Part shown: positions 1-9,155 of the stretch, one piece after another
Layout: each line of letters opens with the position of its first letter
How positions within the stretch are numbered: position 1 is the stretch's first letter
Origin: Iodidimonas nitroreducens
Lineage (GTDB): Bacteria > Pseudomonadota > Alphaproteobacteria > Sphingomonadales > Rhodothalassiaceae
NCBI GenBank assembly: GCA_000710935.1
Contig: BAYV01000009.1
Span: 1-64,000, forward strand
DNA length: 64,000 nt
Direction: 5' to 3'
Made by a program: the position numbers and the translations under genes
Notes under the pieces: model-generated
Told to the model about the DNA's origin: nothing
Seen by the model: only the letters and a program-made list of their open reading frames with translations
Database searches by the model: none

Positions 1-504
1 CTCCGGCGGTTTCTTCTGATCCAATGTGGTGAGAATATCGCGCAGATTGGTGGCTGATCCCAAATCCATGGGGGCATCGCGCAGGGCCAGCCGATCCGCG
101 CGCATCTGCACCTGCGCTGTGGCTTCTTCGCCCGAGATATAAACACAATGATGGCCCCGTTTTGAAAGGGCGGCCACCGCCTGCAAGAGCAGGGTGGATT
201 TGCCAATGCCGGGATCGCCGCCGATGAGCAGAGCCGAGCCGGAGACAAGACCGCCGCCGGTTGCGCGATCAAATTCGGCGATACCGCTCAGCATCCGGGG
301 CGGGCTGATGCTGGGCTGATCCAGCCCCACCAATTCGATCTTCCGCCCCCGCGAGGGGCCAAGGCCCCGGGGACGTCCCGATCCGCCAAGGCCGGTTTCC
401 TCGATGATCGCGCTCCATTCCTGGCACTGATCGCAGCGGCCCTGCCATTTGCGATAGGTCGCACCACAGGATTGGCAGACAAATTGTGTTGTTGATTTCA
501 CCAT
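1..504 (-). CDS. radA: DNA repair protein RadA/Sms (5' part; gene runs off the left edge)
   Basis: These are the first 168 codons of RadA, the ATPase that processes branched recombination intermediates. Seen: an N-terminal four-cysteine zinc finger (CQSCG near residue 10 and CDQCQ about 14 residues later), then the basic/Pro-Gly linker, then a RecA-like core with Walker A GGDPGIGKST. The reading frame stays open to base 1, so the C-terminal KNRFG motif and Lon-like domain lie outside the window. The ATG start at 504 places the zinc finger where the family has it. It follows mlaF on the same strand with an 88-base gap. The assignment is secure; only completeness is unknown. Confidence 0.95.
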   Translation of the reverse strand, partial: MVKSTTQFVCQSCGATYRKWQGRCDQCQEWSAIIEETGLGGSGRPRGLGPSRGRKIELVGLDQPSISPPRMLSGIAEFDRATGGGLVSGSALLIGGDPGIGKSTLLLQAVAALSKRGHHCVYISGEEATAQVQMRADRLALRDAPMDLGSATNLRDILTTLDQKKPPE

Positions 505-592
505 TTGGAGATGTTAGCGTTTTGTTCTTGTTTTTCCAAGGGCGAAATCGACGAAAACCGGAAAAATCAGCCCATCAGCCGATCCCCGCCGA

Positions 593-1369
593 TTAATGAG
601 AGCGCAGGGCCATTTTGATCGGCCCTTCAGCGCGCCCATGAATGAATTGATCGACATAAGCATTGCCGGATTGATCGATATCCGCTTTGCTGCCGTGCCA
701 GATGATTTTGCCATCATAAAGCATGCCAAGATTATCCGCGATCTTGCGGGCGCTGGCCATATCATGGGTGATGGTGACAGTGGTTGCCCCCAGATCGCGC
801 ACACATTCCACGATCAGATCATTGATCACATCGGCCATGATCGGATCGAGGCCGGTGGTGGGCTCATCGAAAAAAATAATTTCAGGCTCAGACGCAATGG
901 CCCGGGCCAGGCCCACACGCTTTTTCATACCGCCTGAAAGCTCATCAGGATGCAGATCCGCCACATCGGATTGCAGGCCCACCCGTTTGAGCTTTTCAAG
1001 GGCGATGCTTTTGGCTTGTGCCCGCCCCATGCCTTGGGCCTTTATCAGCCCGAAGGCCACATTTTCCCAGACTTTAAGGCTATCGAACAGGGCAGCCCCC
1101 TGAAACAGCATGCCAAATTTCGACATCTGCTTTTGCCGATCTTTCTGGCTGCGAGTGAGCACATCCTGACCATCGATGCGGATGGTGCCTTCATCGGGGG
1201 TCAAAAGGCCGATGATGCATTTGAGCAAAACCGATTTGCCGGTTCCCGATCCGCCGATGACCACGAGGCTTTCGCCCTTGGCAACGCTTAGATCGAGCCC
1301 ATCCAGCACGATTTTGGGACCAAAGCGTTTTTTAACGCCTGAGAGTTCGATTTTAGGCGCGGTGCTCAT
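593..1369 (-). CDS. mlaF: Phospholipid/intermembrane transport ABC ATPase MlaF
   Basis: A 258-residue ABC ATPase of the Mla (Ttg2A) family, which powers phospholipid exchange between inner and outer membranes. Visible motifs: Walker A GGSGTGKSVLLK (about residue 40), Q-loop near LFQGAALFDSL, signature LSGGMKKRVGLARA, Walker B IIFFDEPTTGLDP and the H-loop TITHD. The FDSLKVWENVAF stretch is typical of MlaF rather than sugar or peptide importers. Its start overlaps the mlaE stop by four bases (ATGA), indicating translational coupling. No mlaD gene, the periplasmic MCE-domain partner usually next to these two, follows before radA. Confidence 0.9.
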   Translation of the reverse strand: MSTAPKIELSGVKKRFGPKIVLDGLDLSVAKGESLVVIGGSGTGKSVLLKCIIGLLTPDEGTIRIDGQDVLTRSQKDRQKQMSKFGMLFQGAALFDSLKVWENVAFGLIKAQGMGRAQAKSIALEKLKRVGLQSDVADLHPDELSGGMKKRVGLARAIASEPEIIFFDEPTTGLDPIMADVINDLIVECVRDLGATTVTITHDMASARKIADNLGMLYDGKIIWHGSKADIDQSGNAYVDQFIHGRAEGPIKMALRSH

Positions 1370-2139
1370 GATTGGAAAACCGTGATGGTGATGATCAGAT
1401 TGGCAAGTAAAATGAGAATGAAGGCCGAAACCACGGCATTGGTGGTCGCCCGACCCACACCCTGTGCCCCGCCGGTGGAATAATAGCCGTGATAGCAGCC
1501 CATCAGGGCGATGACGAACCCGAAAACCGCCGCCTTCACAAGGGATGAGACGATATCGGTGACTTCAAGAAAATTCATCGTCACCGTGAGATAGCTGCCG
1601 GGATTGAATCCCAGCCTTTGGGTGGCGACCAGAAAGCCGCCGAAAACCCCGATGATATTAGCGACGATGACCAGCCCGGGCAGGGTGATGACACCGGCGA
1701 TGAGGCGCGGCACCACAAGATACTTATAAGGATTGGTCGATAAGGTGACGAGGGCATCGATCTGTTCGGTCACCCGCATGGTGCCGATCTCTGCCGCCAT
1801 CGCTGAAGACACCCGACCCGCCACCATCAGCCCCCCTAAAACCGGGCCCAACTCGCGCACGATGGCAATCACCACCACGGCGGCCATGGTGCTTTCGGCA
1901 TTGAAGCGTTCCGATCCCACATAGATCTGCTGGGCAAGGGCAGCGCCGGTAAACAAGGCCGTAAGCCCCACAACGGGAAGGGAATTATAGCCGATGACCA
2001 TCATCTGCTGGCCGATATTCTTCAAAAACAAGGGCGGCAAAACCAGATGCCGAAGGGCATGGCTGGCAAAGAGGCTCAACCGCCCCAATGCCGCCAGACC
2101 GTCAAGGGTGAGGCGCCCGATGATGGCAAAAATGTTCAT
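1366..2139 (-). CDS. mlaE: Mla-type ABC transporter permease MlaE
   Basis: Integral membrane permease of the MlaE (DUF140) family, partner of the adjacent MlaF ATPase in lipid transport. It has an amphipathic N-terminus and about five hydrophobic segments. The conserved family block around ELGPVLGGLMVAGRVSSAMAAEIGTMRVTEQIDAL is present in the middle of the protein (residues about 100-135). I chose the ATG at 2139 (257 residues, usual family length) because the upstream part of the frame is not hydrophobic or family-like and an AAAGGGA ribosome-binding sequence precedes this ATG. An in-frame start at 2241 would add 34 residues. Confidence 0.88.
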   Translation of the reverse strand: MNIFAIIGRLTLDGLAALGRLSLFASHALRHLVLPPLFLKNIGQQMMVIGYNSLPVVGLTALFTGAALAQQIYVGSERFNAESTMAAVVVIAIVRELGPVLGGLMVAGRVSSAMAAEIGTMRVTEQIDALVTLSTNPYKYLVVPRLIAGVITLPGLVIVANIIGVFGGFLVATQRLGFNPGSYLTVTMNFLEVTDIVSSLVKAAVFGFVIALMGCYHGYYSTGGAQGVGRATTNAVVSAFILILLANLIITITVFQS

Positions 2140-2367
2140 TGCCCGAAAATCCCTTTGCGGATGGACGCTCCATGGTCGTGCAAACTGATCCTGAACGGGC
2201 GCAAAGCGGCTGATGGATATTCGGGAGTGTGCATGATCCACTATGATCCGAGGCTAAGGCCGATAAACGGCACTGTTATCACGATAATTTGGCGGGACAT
2301 TAGAGGAGCCGCAGGCATTGGTCAATTCACGGCCCTGTGGGCATAAAGGCGCGCGCCCCCAAATCAC

Positions 2368-3891
2368 CTAACCGATGCGTTCGGCGGTATATTCGGGCAC
2401 GGCTTCATCCGTAAAGCGGGTTGTTTCCTTGATGAAGCGCAAACGCACTGTGCCCGTGGGGCCATGGCGCTGCTTGCTGACGATGACTTCGGCCAGGCCA
2501 CGCGCCCGTTCCATCTGATCCATCCATTCCGCGAATTTTTTCTCATCACCCTCATCGGGCTTGGCCTGTTCTTTATAATATTCATCGCGATAAACGAACA
2601 TCACGATATCGGAATCCTGCTCGATCGAGCCTGATTCGCGTAAGTCCGATAATTGCGGACGCTTGTTATCGCGGCTTTCAACGGTTCGGCTCAATTGCGA
2701 AAGCGCCATCACCGGCACCTCCAGCTTTTTGGCCAGGGCCTTCAAACCCCGGGTGATTTCAGAAATTTCCTGCACCCGGCTTTCGGCTCGGGCTGCCGAT
2801 CCGCTGAGCAATTGCAGATAATCCACGATCACAAGGCCGATATTATGCAGCCGCTTCAGGCGTCGGGCACGGGTATAGACACCGGCAATCGACAGGGCTG
2901 CGGTATCATCAATATAAAGGGGCAGATTTTCGATTTCCTGCACTGCGCGGGTCAGATCTTCAAATTGCCGGTCGGTGAGGCGGCCCCGGCGCATTTCTTC
3001 GGATTTGATATTGGCGCGATCCGAAACGATACGGGCCGCCAATTGATCGGCGGACATTTCCAATGAGAAAAAAGCCACCGCCGCCCCACGGGATCGCTTC
3101 GGTTCAACGCCATTTTCGCGATCTTCCAGCCAGCGCATGGCGGCATTATAGGCGATATTGGTCGCAAGCGAGGTTTTCCCCATGGCCGGGCGACCGGCAA
3201 GGATCAATAGATCGGTTTTATGAAGCCCGCCAATCTGGGCATCCAATGCCTTCAAGCCGGTAGAGACGCCGGAAATCTTGTCGGGGTCTTTATAGGCGGC
3301 TTCGGCGGCTTCGAGGGCTTTATAAATTGCCGTGCGAAAAGGGGTGAAGGAACTGTTGGCGCTGCCGGTTTGGGCCAGATCAAAAAGCCGGGATTCCGCC
3401 GCTTCCAATTGCCCCTCACCGGAATCCGATGGATCGGCATCATAAGCGGTGATCACCATATCCTGGCCCACCGAGATGAGGGCACGGCGCAAAGCCAAAT
3501 CGCGCAAAGTGCGGGCATAATCCGTGGCATTGATGATGGTGGCCGCCGAGGCCGCCAATCGCGCCAGATAGGTGCCGCCGCCCATCTCGGCCAAGGCTTC
3601 ATCCTGATCGAAAAAGGGGCGCAGCTTCACCGGATCGGCAGTATGATCGCGATCAATCAGGCGCAGGATCATATCATAGATGCGCCCATGAACCGGCTCG
3701 TGGAAATGTTCCGGCTGCAAAAATTCGCGCACCTGTTCGGCGGCTTCATTATTCACCAGCATCGCGCCCAGAAGCGCCTGCTCGATTTCCAGATTGCTCG
3801 GCGGCTGCCGATAATCCAGAGACTCGGGCGATGGCTGCTCGTGGGTGGCCCCGGGATGCAGGGTGACAGTTTTGTGATTGTGTTCTGACAT
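2368..3891 (-). CDS. dnaB: Replicative DNA helicase DnaB
   Basis: Hexameric 5'-3' helicase that unwinds DNA at the replication fork and binds primase and the clamp loader. The protein shows the N-terminal DnaB domain (PPSNLEIEQALLGAMLVN), the linker, then the RecA-like motor with Walker A AGRPAMGKTSLA, Walker B VIVDYLQLL and the family motif SQLSRTVESR. At 507 residues it is family-typical. The ATG at 3891 is preceded by AAGGACGAC at good spacing, so I prefer it to the in-frame start at 3954. Divergent from rpsB. In many alphaproteobacteria alr lies between dnaB and radA; here mlaE-mlaF occupy that place. Confidence 0.96.
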   Translation of the reverse strand: MSEHNHKTVTLHPGATHEQPSPESLDYRQPPSNLEIEQALLGAMLVNNEAAEQVREFLQPEHFHEPVHGRIYDMILRLIDRDHTADPVKLRPFFDQDEALAEMGGGTYLARLAASAATIINATDYARTLRDLALRRALISVGQDMVITAYDADPSDSGEGQLEAAESRLFDLAQTGSANSSFTPFRTAIYKALEAAEAAYKDPDKISGVSTGLKALDAQIGGLHKTDLLILAGRPAMGKTSLATNIAYNAAMRWLEDRENGVEPKRSRGAAVAFFSLEMSADQLAARIVSDRANIKSEEMRRGRLTDRQFEDLTRAVQEIENLPLYIDDTAALSIAGVYTRARRLKRLHNIGLVIVDYLQLLSGSAARAESRVQEISEITRGLKALAKKLEVPVMALSQLSRTVESRDNKRPQLSDLRESGSIEQDSDIVMFVYRDEYYKEQAKPDEGDEKKFAEWMDQMERARGLAEVIVSKQRHGPTGTVRLRFIKETTRFTDEAVPEYTAERIG

Positions 3892-3946
3892 GTCGTCCTT
3901 GATGCCATGGCTTTGCCCCAACCGCAAAGCATAAGAAATCAGGAAG

Positions 3947-3955
3947 TTATCCACA
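3947..3955 (+). promoter_or_regulatory. Consensus DnaA box upstream of dnaB
   Basis: The nonamer TTATCCACA matches the high-affinity DnaA box TTATNCACA exactly. It lies 56 bases upstream of the chosen dnaB start, in the dnaB/rpsB intergenic region, so it could let DnaA tune dnaB transcription. One isolated box is not evidence for a replication origin: no second box, AT-rich unwinding element or dnaA/parAB genes are seen here. Confidence 0.5.
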
Positions 3956-4119
3956 GGCTGTTAACTTCGGGGAGAAGTCAGGAATGTTGTTTTCCTGGCA
4001 GCTTATGCAGATGAGGGGCGTTTTCCCTTGCATCCCGGGGCGGCTATGGGTAGGAAAGACGCATTCCGCACATGAGCCGCTGGGCAGGGTGATCGGCAGA
4101 TCACATCCGCCTTCCGGTG

Positions 4120-4136
4120 TTTCCCATTTGGGGAAA
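4120..4136 (+). promoter_or_regulatory. Hairpin in the rpsB leader
   Basis: TTTCCC and GGGAAA form a perfect six-pair stem with a five-base ATTTG loop, 43 bases before the rpsB ATG and outside the ribosome-binding site (AAAGGAG, 4164-4170). The dnaB/rpsB intergenic stretch (3892-4179) holds this hairpin and the DnaA box and no convincing gene. S2 autogenously represses its own mRNA in several bacteria, so the hairpin may be part of such a leader; this is inference. Confidence 0.3.
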
Positions 4137-4179
4137 TATTTGGCTCATGGAGGACGAACCGGTAAAGGAGAAGATTACC

Positions 4180-5019
4180 ATGGCGCTGCCACAATTCAGC
4201 ATGCGTCAGCTTATGGAAGCTGGCGTTCATTTCGGTCACCAAACCCATCGTTGGAATCCCAAGATGCGCGCCTATATTTTTGGCGATCGCAACGGGATTC
4301 ATGTCGTTGATCTGTCGAAAACCGTTCCCTTGCTCTCGCGAGCGCTGAAAGAAGCGCGCGATGTAGTGGCGGGCGGCGGTCGGGTGCTTTTTGTGGGCAC
4401 CAAGCGTCAGGCCTCGCCGATTGTTGCGGATGCCGCCCGGCGTTCGGGGCAGTATTTTGTCAATCACCGCTGGCTTGGCGGGATGCTCACCAATTGGCGA
4501 ACCATTTCCCAATCGATCAAACGGCTGAAACAGCTTGATGAAAAGCTGGCCGAACCGGATACAGGCTTCACCAAGAAAGAACGTCTGCAACTCACCCGGC
4601 AGCGCGATAAGCTCGAACTCTCGCTTGGCGGGATTCGTGATATGGGCGGCTTGCCCGATCTGATTTTTGTGATCGATACCAATCGCGAAGAAATTGCCAT
4701 TCAGGAAGCCAATCGCTTGGGGATTCCGGTGATTGCGGTGGTTGATACCAATTCCAATCCCGATGGCGTAACCTATCCCATTCCCGGCAATGATGATGCC
4801 ACCCGGGCGGTGAAGCTTTATTGCGATCTGATGGCCATTTCCATTCTTGATGGGATTTCTGTGCAGCTTGGCGAAAGTGGCGCTGATATTGGCGAAATGG
4901 AAACCGCGCCGGTGGAAGCGGTTCTGGATGATGCCCCCGCTGATGAAATCCCGACTGAAATCCCGACGGCCGAAGCGCCTGTTGCTGAAGGCACGGACGG
5001 CACCGATACCAACGCCTGA
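4180..5019 (+). CDS. rpsB: 30S ribosomal protein S2
   Basis: Small-subunit protein S2, which docks late on the 30S platform and is needed to recruit S1. The start [28 protein letters not shown] is diagnostic. The usual body continues to about residue 225, followed by an acidic, Glu/Ala/Pro-rich tail of roughly 45 residues that is common in alphaproteobacterial S2 proteins. The ATG at 4180 has AAAGGAG upstream; an in-frame GTG at 4117 would add 21 unrelated residues and overlap the leader hairpin. It starts the rpsB-tsf-pyrH-frr cluster, the order conserved in most bacteria. Confidence 0.97.
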   Translation: MALPQFSMRQLMEAGVHFGHQTHRWNPKMRAYIFGDRNGIHVVDLSKTVPLLSRALKEARDVVAGGGRVLFVGTKRQASPIVADAARRSGQYFVNHRWLGGMLTNWRTISQSIKRLKQLDEKLAEPDTGFTKKERLQLTRQRDKLELSLGGIRDMGGLPDLIFVIDTNREEIAIQEANRLGIPVIAVVDTNSNPDGVTYPIPGNDDATRAVKLYCDLMAISILDGISVQLGESGADIGEMETAPVEAVLDDAPADEIPTEIPTAEAPVAEGTDGTDTNA

Positions 5020-5032
5020 TCATAAGGAATGA

Positions 5033-5067
5033 GGGCGGCTGATGGCCTGTTGGCTTTCTGGCCGCCC
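5033..5067 (+). promoter_or_regulatory. Stem-loop between rpsB and tsf
   Basis: GGGCGGC (5033-5039) pairs perfectly with GCCGCCC (5061-5067) around a 21-base loop that contains a smaller GCC-TGTT-GGC hairpin. No U-tract follows, so it is not a standard intrinsic terminator. It may reduce read-through or stabilise the rpsB message, giving different S2 and EF-Ts levels. Confidence 0.35.
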
Positions 5068-5118
5068 GCAATCGATCCGGTTCGGGATGTGACGAGACAA
5101 GATGCGAAGGAACAGATG

Positions 5119-6045
5119 ATGGCTGACATTACAGCTTCGATGGTAAAAGAGCTGCGCACCAAAACCGGTGCCGGCATGATGGACTGCAAAAAAGCCCTTG
5201 GTGAAACCGATGGCAATCTTGAAGAAGCGGTGGATTGGCTGCGTAAGAAGGGTCTTGCAGCAGCGGCCAAGAAATCAGGCCGCGTAGCCGCTGAAGGCTT
5301 GATCGGTGTTGCGGTTTCTGATCGGCGCGGGGCGATGGTCGAGGTGAATTCCGAAACCGATTTCGTGGCTCGCAACGAGCATTTCCAGGCCTTTGTCGGC
5401 AAAACTGCCGATCTGGCACTGGAATTTGGCGGTGATGTTGAAAATTTGAAAGCAGCCGCTTTTCCTGAAGCTGGTCGCACGGTCGAAGAACAGGCAACTC
5501 ATCTGATCGCCACCATCGGCGAAAATATGTCCGTCCGGCGGAGCGTTTTGCTTGAGGTGCCCGAGGGTTATGTGGGCTCTTATGTGCATAATGCCGCAGC
5601 CGATGGCTTGGGCAAAATCGGTGTACTGGTGGCCTTGAAATCATCGGCACCTCAGGATGTTTTGGAACCTTTGGCCAAGCATATCGCCATGCATATCGCC
5701 GCCACAGCGCCGCAATCCCTTGATGTGGCTGATCTCGATCCGCAATTGATCGAGCGTGAAAAAACGGTTCTGAGCGATCAGGCCCGCGCCTCTGGCAAGC
5801 CGGAAAACATCATCGAAAAGATGATCGAAGGCCGGATGCGCAAATATTATGAGGAAGTCGTTCTGCTAAAGCAGATTTCTGTTGTCGATGGTGAAAATCG
5901 CGTTGAGCAGGTGGTGGAAGCCGCAGCCAAAGCCGCCGGTGCCCCCATTGAACTGCTGGCGTTCAGCCGCTTTGCCTTGGGCGAAGGCGTGGAGAAGGAA
6001 GAATCCGATTTCGCCGCTGAAGTGAAAGCGGCTGCCGGTTCCTGA
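5119..6045 (+). CDS. tsf: Translation elongation factor Ts
   Basis: Guanine-nucleotide exchange factor for EF-Tu (308 residues). Seen: the N-terminal UBA-like domain with signature [19 protein letters not shown], then [15 protein letters not shown], and the core motif [16 protein letters not shown] that contacts the EF-Tu nucleotide site. The ATG at 5119 follows AAGGAACAG; the in-frame start at 5029 would run through the intercistronic stem-loop and is unlikely. Second gene of the rpsB cluster. A strong intrinsic terminator follows 30 bases after the stop, so rpsB-tsf is probably transcribed as its own unit. Confidence 0.97.
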   Translation: MADITASMVKELRTKTGAGMMDCKKALGETDGNLEEAVDWLRKKGLAAAAKKSGRVAAEGLIGVAVSDRRGAMVEVNSETDFVARNEHFQAFVGKTADLALEFGGDVENLKAAAFPEAGRTVEEQATHLIATIGENMSVRRSVLLEVPEGYVGSYVHNAAADGLGKIGVLVALKSSAPQDVLEPLAKHIAMHIAATAPQSLDVADLDPQLIEREKTVLSDQARASGKPENIIEKMIEGRMRKYYEEVVLLKQISVVDGENRVEQVVEAAAKAAGAPIELLAFSRFALGEGVEKEESDFAAEVKAAAGS

Positions 6046-6074
6046 TCCTTGTTTCTTTACGGGACATAATCGAT

Positions 6075-6109
6075 AGCCCGGTGGCCTTTTTGGCTGCCGG
6101 GCTTTTTTT
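6075..6109 (+). terminator. Intrinsic terminator after tsf
   Basis: AGCCCGG (6075-6081) and CCGGGCT (6097-6103) form a seven-pair stem, extended inside by GCC/GGC, and a run of seven T follows directly. It closes the rpsB-tsf unit ahead of pyrH. Confidence 0.85.
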
Positions 6110-6212
6110 CACCAAAAATATCCCGGAACATGGTTTCGCCAGTGGCACATCTCGTCAACTGAAGCTAAGCTCCCGTGCGCATTCGTTGTTCCTGATCTCA
6201 AGAAAGCCGACC

Positions 6213-6944
6213 ATGACCATGACCAGTTCCCCCAAATATAAGCGCATTCTTCTCAAACTTTCGGGGGAAGCCCTGATGGGGGATAACAGCTATGGCATCG
6301 ATCCGGCGGTGATTGATCGGATCGCTGCAGATATAAGCGCTGCGCGGGATATGGGTGTGGAAATCTGCCTTGTGGTGGGCGGCGGCAATATTTTTCGGGG
6401 CTTATCGGCAGCGGCCAGCGGATTTGATCGGGCATCAGCCGATTATATGGGGATGCTGGCTACAGTGATGAATGCTTTGGCTGTGCAAAATGGCCTTGAA
6501 AAACACGGGATTTATACCCGCGTTCTGTCGGCTATCCCCATGTCCAGCGTGTGCGAGCCTTATATCCGCCGCCGGGCGATCCGCCATATGGAAAAGGGGC
6601 GGGTGGTGATTTTTGCTGCGGGTACGGGCAATCCCTTTTTCACCACCGATACGGCGGCGGCCCTGCGGGCGGCTGAAATGTCATGTGATGCGCTGCTCAA
6701 GGGGACGCAGGTTGATGGTGTTTATACCGCCGACCCCAAAAAGGATAAAACGGCTGAGCGCTATGAGACGCTGAGCTTCATGGATGTCTTGCGCCAGGAT
6801 TTGCAGGTGATGGATGCTTCGGCTGTCAGCCTGTGCCGCGAGAATAAAATTCCCATTCTGGTTTTTTCCATCCAGAACCCCGGCGAACTCAGCCGCGTTC
6901 TCGATGGATCAGGAACATTCACGATTGTCGGAGAGAAGGACTAG
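6213..6944 (+). CDS. pyrH: UMP kinase
   Basis: Hexameric amino-acid-kinase-fold enzyme that phosphorylates UMP to UDP, feeding RNA, DNA and sugar-nucleotide synthesis. Motifs: [12 protein letters not shown] at the N-terminus, [10 protein letters not shown], the [14 protein letters not shown] block, [16 protein letters not shown] and GVYTADPKK. Length 243 is typical (E. coli 241). The first ATG of the pair at 6213/6219 is used; upstream in-frame codons run into the tsf terminator. Three bases separate it from frr. Confidence 0.97.
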   Translation: MTMTSSPKYKRILLKLSGEALMGDNSYGIDPAVIDRIAADISAARDMGVEICLVVGGGNIFRGLSAAASGFDRASADYMGMLATVMNALAVQNGLEKHGIYTRVLSAIPMSSVCEPYIRRRAIRHMEKGRVVIFAAGTGNPFFTTDTAAALRAAEMSCDALLKGTQVDGVYTADPKKDKTAERYETLSFMDVLRQDLQVMDASAVSLCRENKIPILVFSIQNPGELSRVLDGSGTFTIVGEKD

Positions 6945-6947
6945 ACG

Positions 6948-7505
6948 ATGGCGGACACACTCTTCAAAGACCTCGAACGCCGCATGAAAGGCGCGATCGA
7001 CAGTTTAAAGCATGAATTTTCGGGGCTGCGCACCGGGCGGGCCAATACGGCCATGCTCGATCCCGTGACTGTTGATGTTTATGGCGCGATGATGCCAATC
7101 AATCAGGTGGCAACCGTTTCCACCCCCGAAGCCCGGATGCTGAGCGTGCAGGTGTGGGATCGCTCGAATGTGAGCGCGGTGGAAAAAGCCATCCGCAATT
7201 CCGGTTTGGGTTTGAATCCCATGACAGAAGGGGCAACCCTGCGTATTCCGGTTCCTGAATTGAGCGAGGAACGTCGGCGCGAAATGTCGAAAGTGGCAGC
7301 GAAATATGCCGAGCAATCGCGCATCGCCGTCAGAAATGTGCGCCGCGATGGCATGGACGATGTCAAAAAGCTCGAAAAAGATGGTGAAATTGGTCAGGAT
7401 GAGGCCAAGAAATGGTCTGATCGCATCCAGAAGCTGACAGATGATATGATTGCGCAGATCGATCAGGTTCTGGCGCACAAGGAAAAGGAAATCATGCAGG
7501 TTTGA
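6948..7505 (+). CDS. frr: Ribosome recycling factor
   Basis: RRF, which with EF-G splits post-termination ribosomes. The 185-residue protein has the expected architecture: helix with [21 protein letters not shown], the small beta domain ([23 protein letters not shown]), [20 protein letters not shown], and the C-terminal coiled helices [22 protein letters not shown]. Closely spaced between pyrH and uppS, with which it shares one base (TGATG), so translation is probably coupled. Confidence 0.97.
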   Translation: MADTLFKDLERRMKGAIDSLKHEFSGLRTGRANTAMLDPVTVDVYGAMMPINQVATVSTPEARMLSVQVWDRSNVSAVEKAIRNSGLGLNPMTEGATLRIPVPELSEERRREMSKVAAKYAEQSRIAVRNVRRDGMDDVKKLEKDGEIGQDEAKKWSDRIQKLTDDMIAQIDQVLAHKEKEIMQV

Positions 7506-8242
7506 TGGCCTCCGTTCAACCCACAACCGAACCTGCGGGGTTGGCTTCGATCCCCCGTCACATTGCCATCATCATGGATGGGAATGGCCGTTGGGCTGCG
7601 GCCCATCATCTGCCGCGCGCCCTGGGGCATCGTCGGGGGGCGGATGCCGTGCGCCGCACGGTTGAGGCCTGCATTGCCGAAGGCATTGCGGTGCTGACCC
7701 TTTATGCTTTTTCATCGGAAAACTGGAAACGACCCGCCGATGAGGTTGAAGATCTGATGGCGCTGTTGCGTCTTTATCTGAAGCGCGAAATCAACGATCT
7801 GCACCAGAATGGGGTTCGGGTCCGCTTCATGGGTGCATTGAAGGATCTGTCCGCCGATCTGCAAATGATGATCAAAAAAGCTGAGGCCCGTACGATAAAC
7901 AATAAAAAGCTGACCTTGGTGATTGCCCTTAATTATGGCTCGCAGGCGGAAATTGTGATGGCTTGCAAGGCTTTGGCGCAAAAAGCCGTGGCGGGAGAGA
8001 TAACCCCCAATGAGATTAATTGCCAAATGCTGGCCAATCATTTGCAATTGGCCGATCTGCCGCAGCCGGATCTGGTGATCCGAACCAGTGGCGAGAAAAG
8101 ACTGAGCAATTTTCTTCTTTGGCAATCGGCCTATTCCGAATTACTTTTTCTCGATATTTTATGGCCGGACTTCAATGCCGAAAGCTTGAAAACAGCGATC
8201 AGGGATTATCAGGGACGGGAGCGGCGATTTGGTGGCCGATAA
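7505..8242 (+). CDS. uppS: Di-trans,poly-cis-undecaprenyl-diphosphate synthase
   Basis: cis-Prenyltransferase that extends farnesyl-PP with isopentenyl-PP to C55-PP, the lipid carrier for peptidoglycan and other envelope glycans. The N-terminal signature HIAIIMDGNGRWA contains the catalytic Asp; GHRRGADAVRRTVEAC and YAFSSENWKRP follow, and the C-terminal IRTSGEKRLSNFLLWQSAYSEL is complete. 245 residues is family-typical. The ATG at 7505 overlaps the frr stop; a TTG three bases earlier is less likely. The 3' end overlaps cdsA by 11 bases. Confidence 0.96.
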   Translation: MASVQPTTEPAGLASIPRHIAIIMDGNGRWAAAHHLPRALGHRRGADAVRRTVEACIAEGIAVLTLYAFSSENWKRPADEVEDLMALLRLYLKREINDLHQNGVRVRFMGALKDLSADLQMMIKKAEARTINNKKLTLVIALNYGSQAEIVMACKALAQKAVAGEITPNEINCQMLANHLQLADLPQPDLVIRTSGEKRLSNFLLWQSAYSELLFLDILWPDFNAESLKTAIRDYQGRERRFGGR

Positions 8243-9140
8243 ACGTGCAGAGCAAGAACCGGATGAGCATAAGGATGGGGATGATCTCCTGATCGATGCC
8301 ATACATGTCCAGCCAACGCCCTCGCAATTGATGACCCGGGTGAGTTCCGCCCTTATTCTCATTCCTTTGGCTTTATCTGCCGTTTGGCTTGGCGGCATCT
8401 GGTTTGCCGGGCTTTTGGCCCTTGTGGGCGCGGTGATGAGTGTGGAATGGGCCATAATCGCCGGTTTCAATCGTCGACTTTTGGGCGCTTTTTATGGTTT
8501 CACAACCCTTCTTGTTGCAGGGTTTATCCTGTTTTCATCAGAAAAATTTGCTCCTGATTTTGCAGTAGGTTCTCTTTCGTCACTCGCCGATTGGGGGCTT
8601 TTTACAGCTTGTGCGGGCGGCGTTTTGTTATTGCTTTCTTTGGCCTCTGCTCGCTTTGCCCCTTTGAAATGGGGGGGGCTTGCCATTTTCTATTGCTGGA
8701 CCCCCCTATATGCCCTGATGTGGCTGCGGGCACAGGATGGGGGCTTATGGCTTGTGGCCTGGGTGCTTTTGGTGGTGTGGGGAACCGATATTGGCGGTTA
8801 TTTTGTTGGCCGGGCGGTTGGCGGTGCCAAACTTGTGCCAAAAATCAGCCCTAATAAAACATGGGCGGGCCTTTTTGGCGGCATGGCTTTGGCGGCTGTG
8901 GCGGGTTTGATCGGGGCTTTATGGTTTCATTTTGGCTCGATTTTTTATCTGGCTTTGGCGGCGGCTGGGCTTGCCGTGGTCGGCCAGATTGGTGATCTTG
9001 CGGAAAGTGCCTTGAAGCGGCATTTCAATGTCAAGGATTCCGGGCGGATTATTCCCGGCCATGGGGGTGTTCTGGATCGGGTGGATGGACTTGTTTTCGT
9101 GGCGCCGCTGGTGGCTCTGTTCCTTTATTTTGCGCGATAA
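8232..9140 (+). CDS. cdsA: Phosphatidate cytidylyltransferase (CDP-DAG synthase)
   Basis: Membrane enzyme that makes CDP-diacylglycerol from phosphatidate and CTP, the branch point for all phospholipids. Several hydrophobic segments precede the C-terminal CDP-DAG synthase signature S-LKR-KDSG-PGHGGVLDRVD, which is intact. The protein has a hydrophilic N-terminal tail of about 35 residues if the GTG at 8232 is used; GGGAG lies upstream. An ATG at 8331 (MTRVSSALILIP) would give a more compact protein and is possible. It overlaps uppS and is followed after 15 bases by dxr. Confidence 0.93.
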   Translation: MADKRAEQEPDEHKDGDDLLIDAIHVQPTPSQLMTRVSSALILIPLALSAVWLGGIWFAGLLALVGAVMSVEWAIIAGFNRRLLGAFYGFTTLLVAGFILFSSEKFAPDFAVGSLSSLADWGLFTACAGGVLLLLSLASARFAPLKWGGLAIFYCWTPLYALMWLRAQDGGLWLVAWVLLVVWGTDIGGYFVGRAVGGAKLVPKISPNKTWAGLFGGMALAAVAGLIGALWFHFGSIFYLALAAAGLAVVGQIGDLAESALKRHFNVKDSGRIIPGHGGVLDRVDGLVFVAPLVALFLYFAR

Positions 9141-9155
9141 ACAAAGAGACGATTT

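Noticed and set aside
3220-3888. Open frame of about 222 codons on the plus strand within dnaB
   Set aside because: Antisense to DnaB motifs that are clearly real; no independent support.
3947-3955. Replication origin at the DnaA box
   Set aside because: A single box, with no cluster, no AT-rich unwinding element and no dnaA, parA or repA genes.
4003-4590. Open frame of about 195 codons on the minus strand across the rpsB leader and gene
   Set aside because: It is antisense to rpsB, has no family-like sequence and shares bases with the S2 coding region. Long antisense frames are common here because GAT-rich codons rarely create stops on the other strand.
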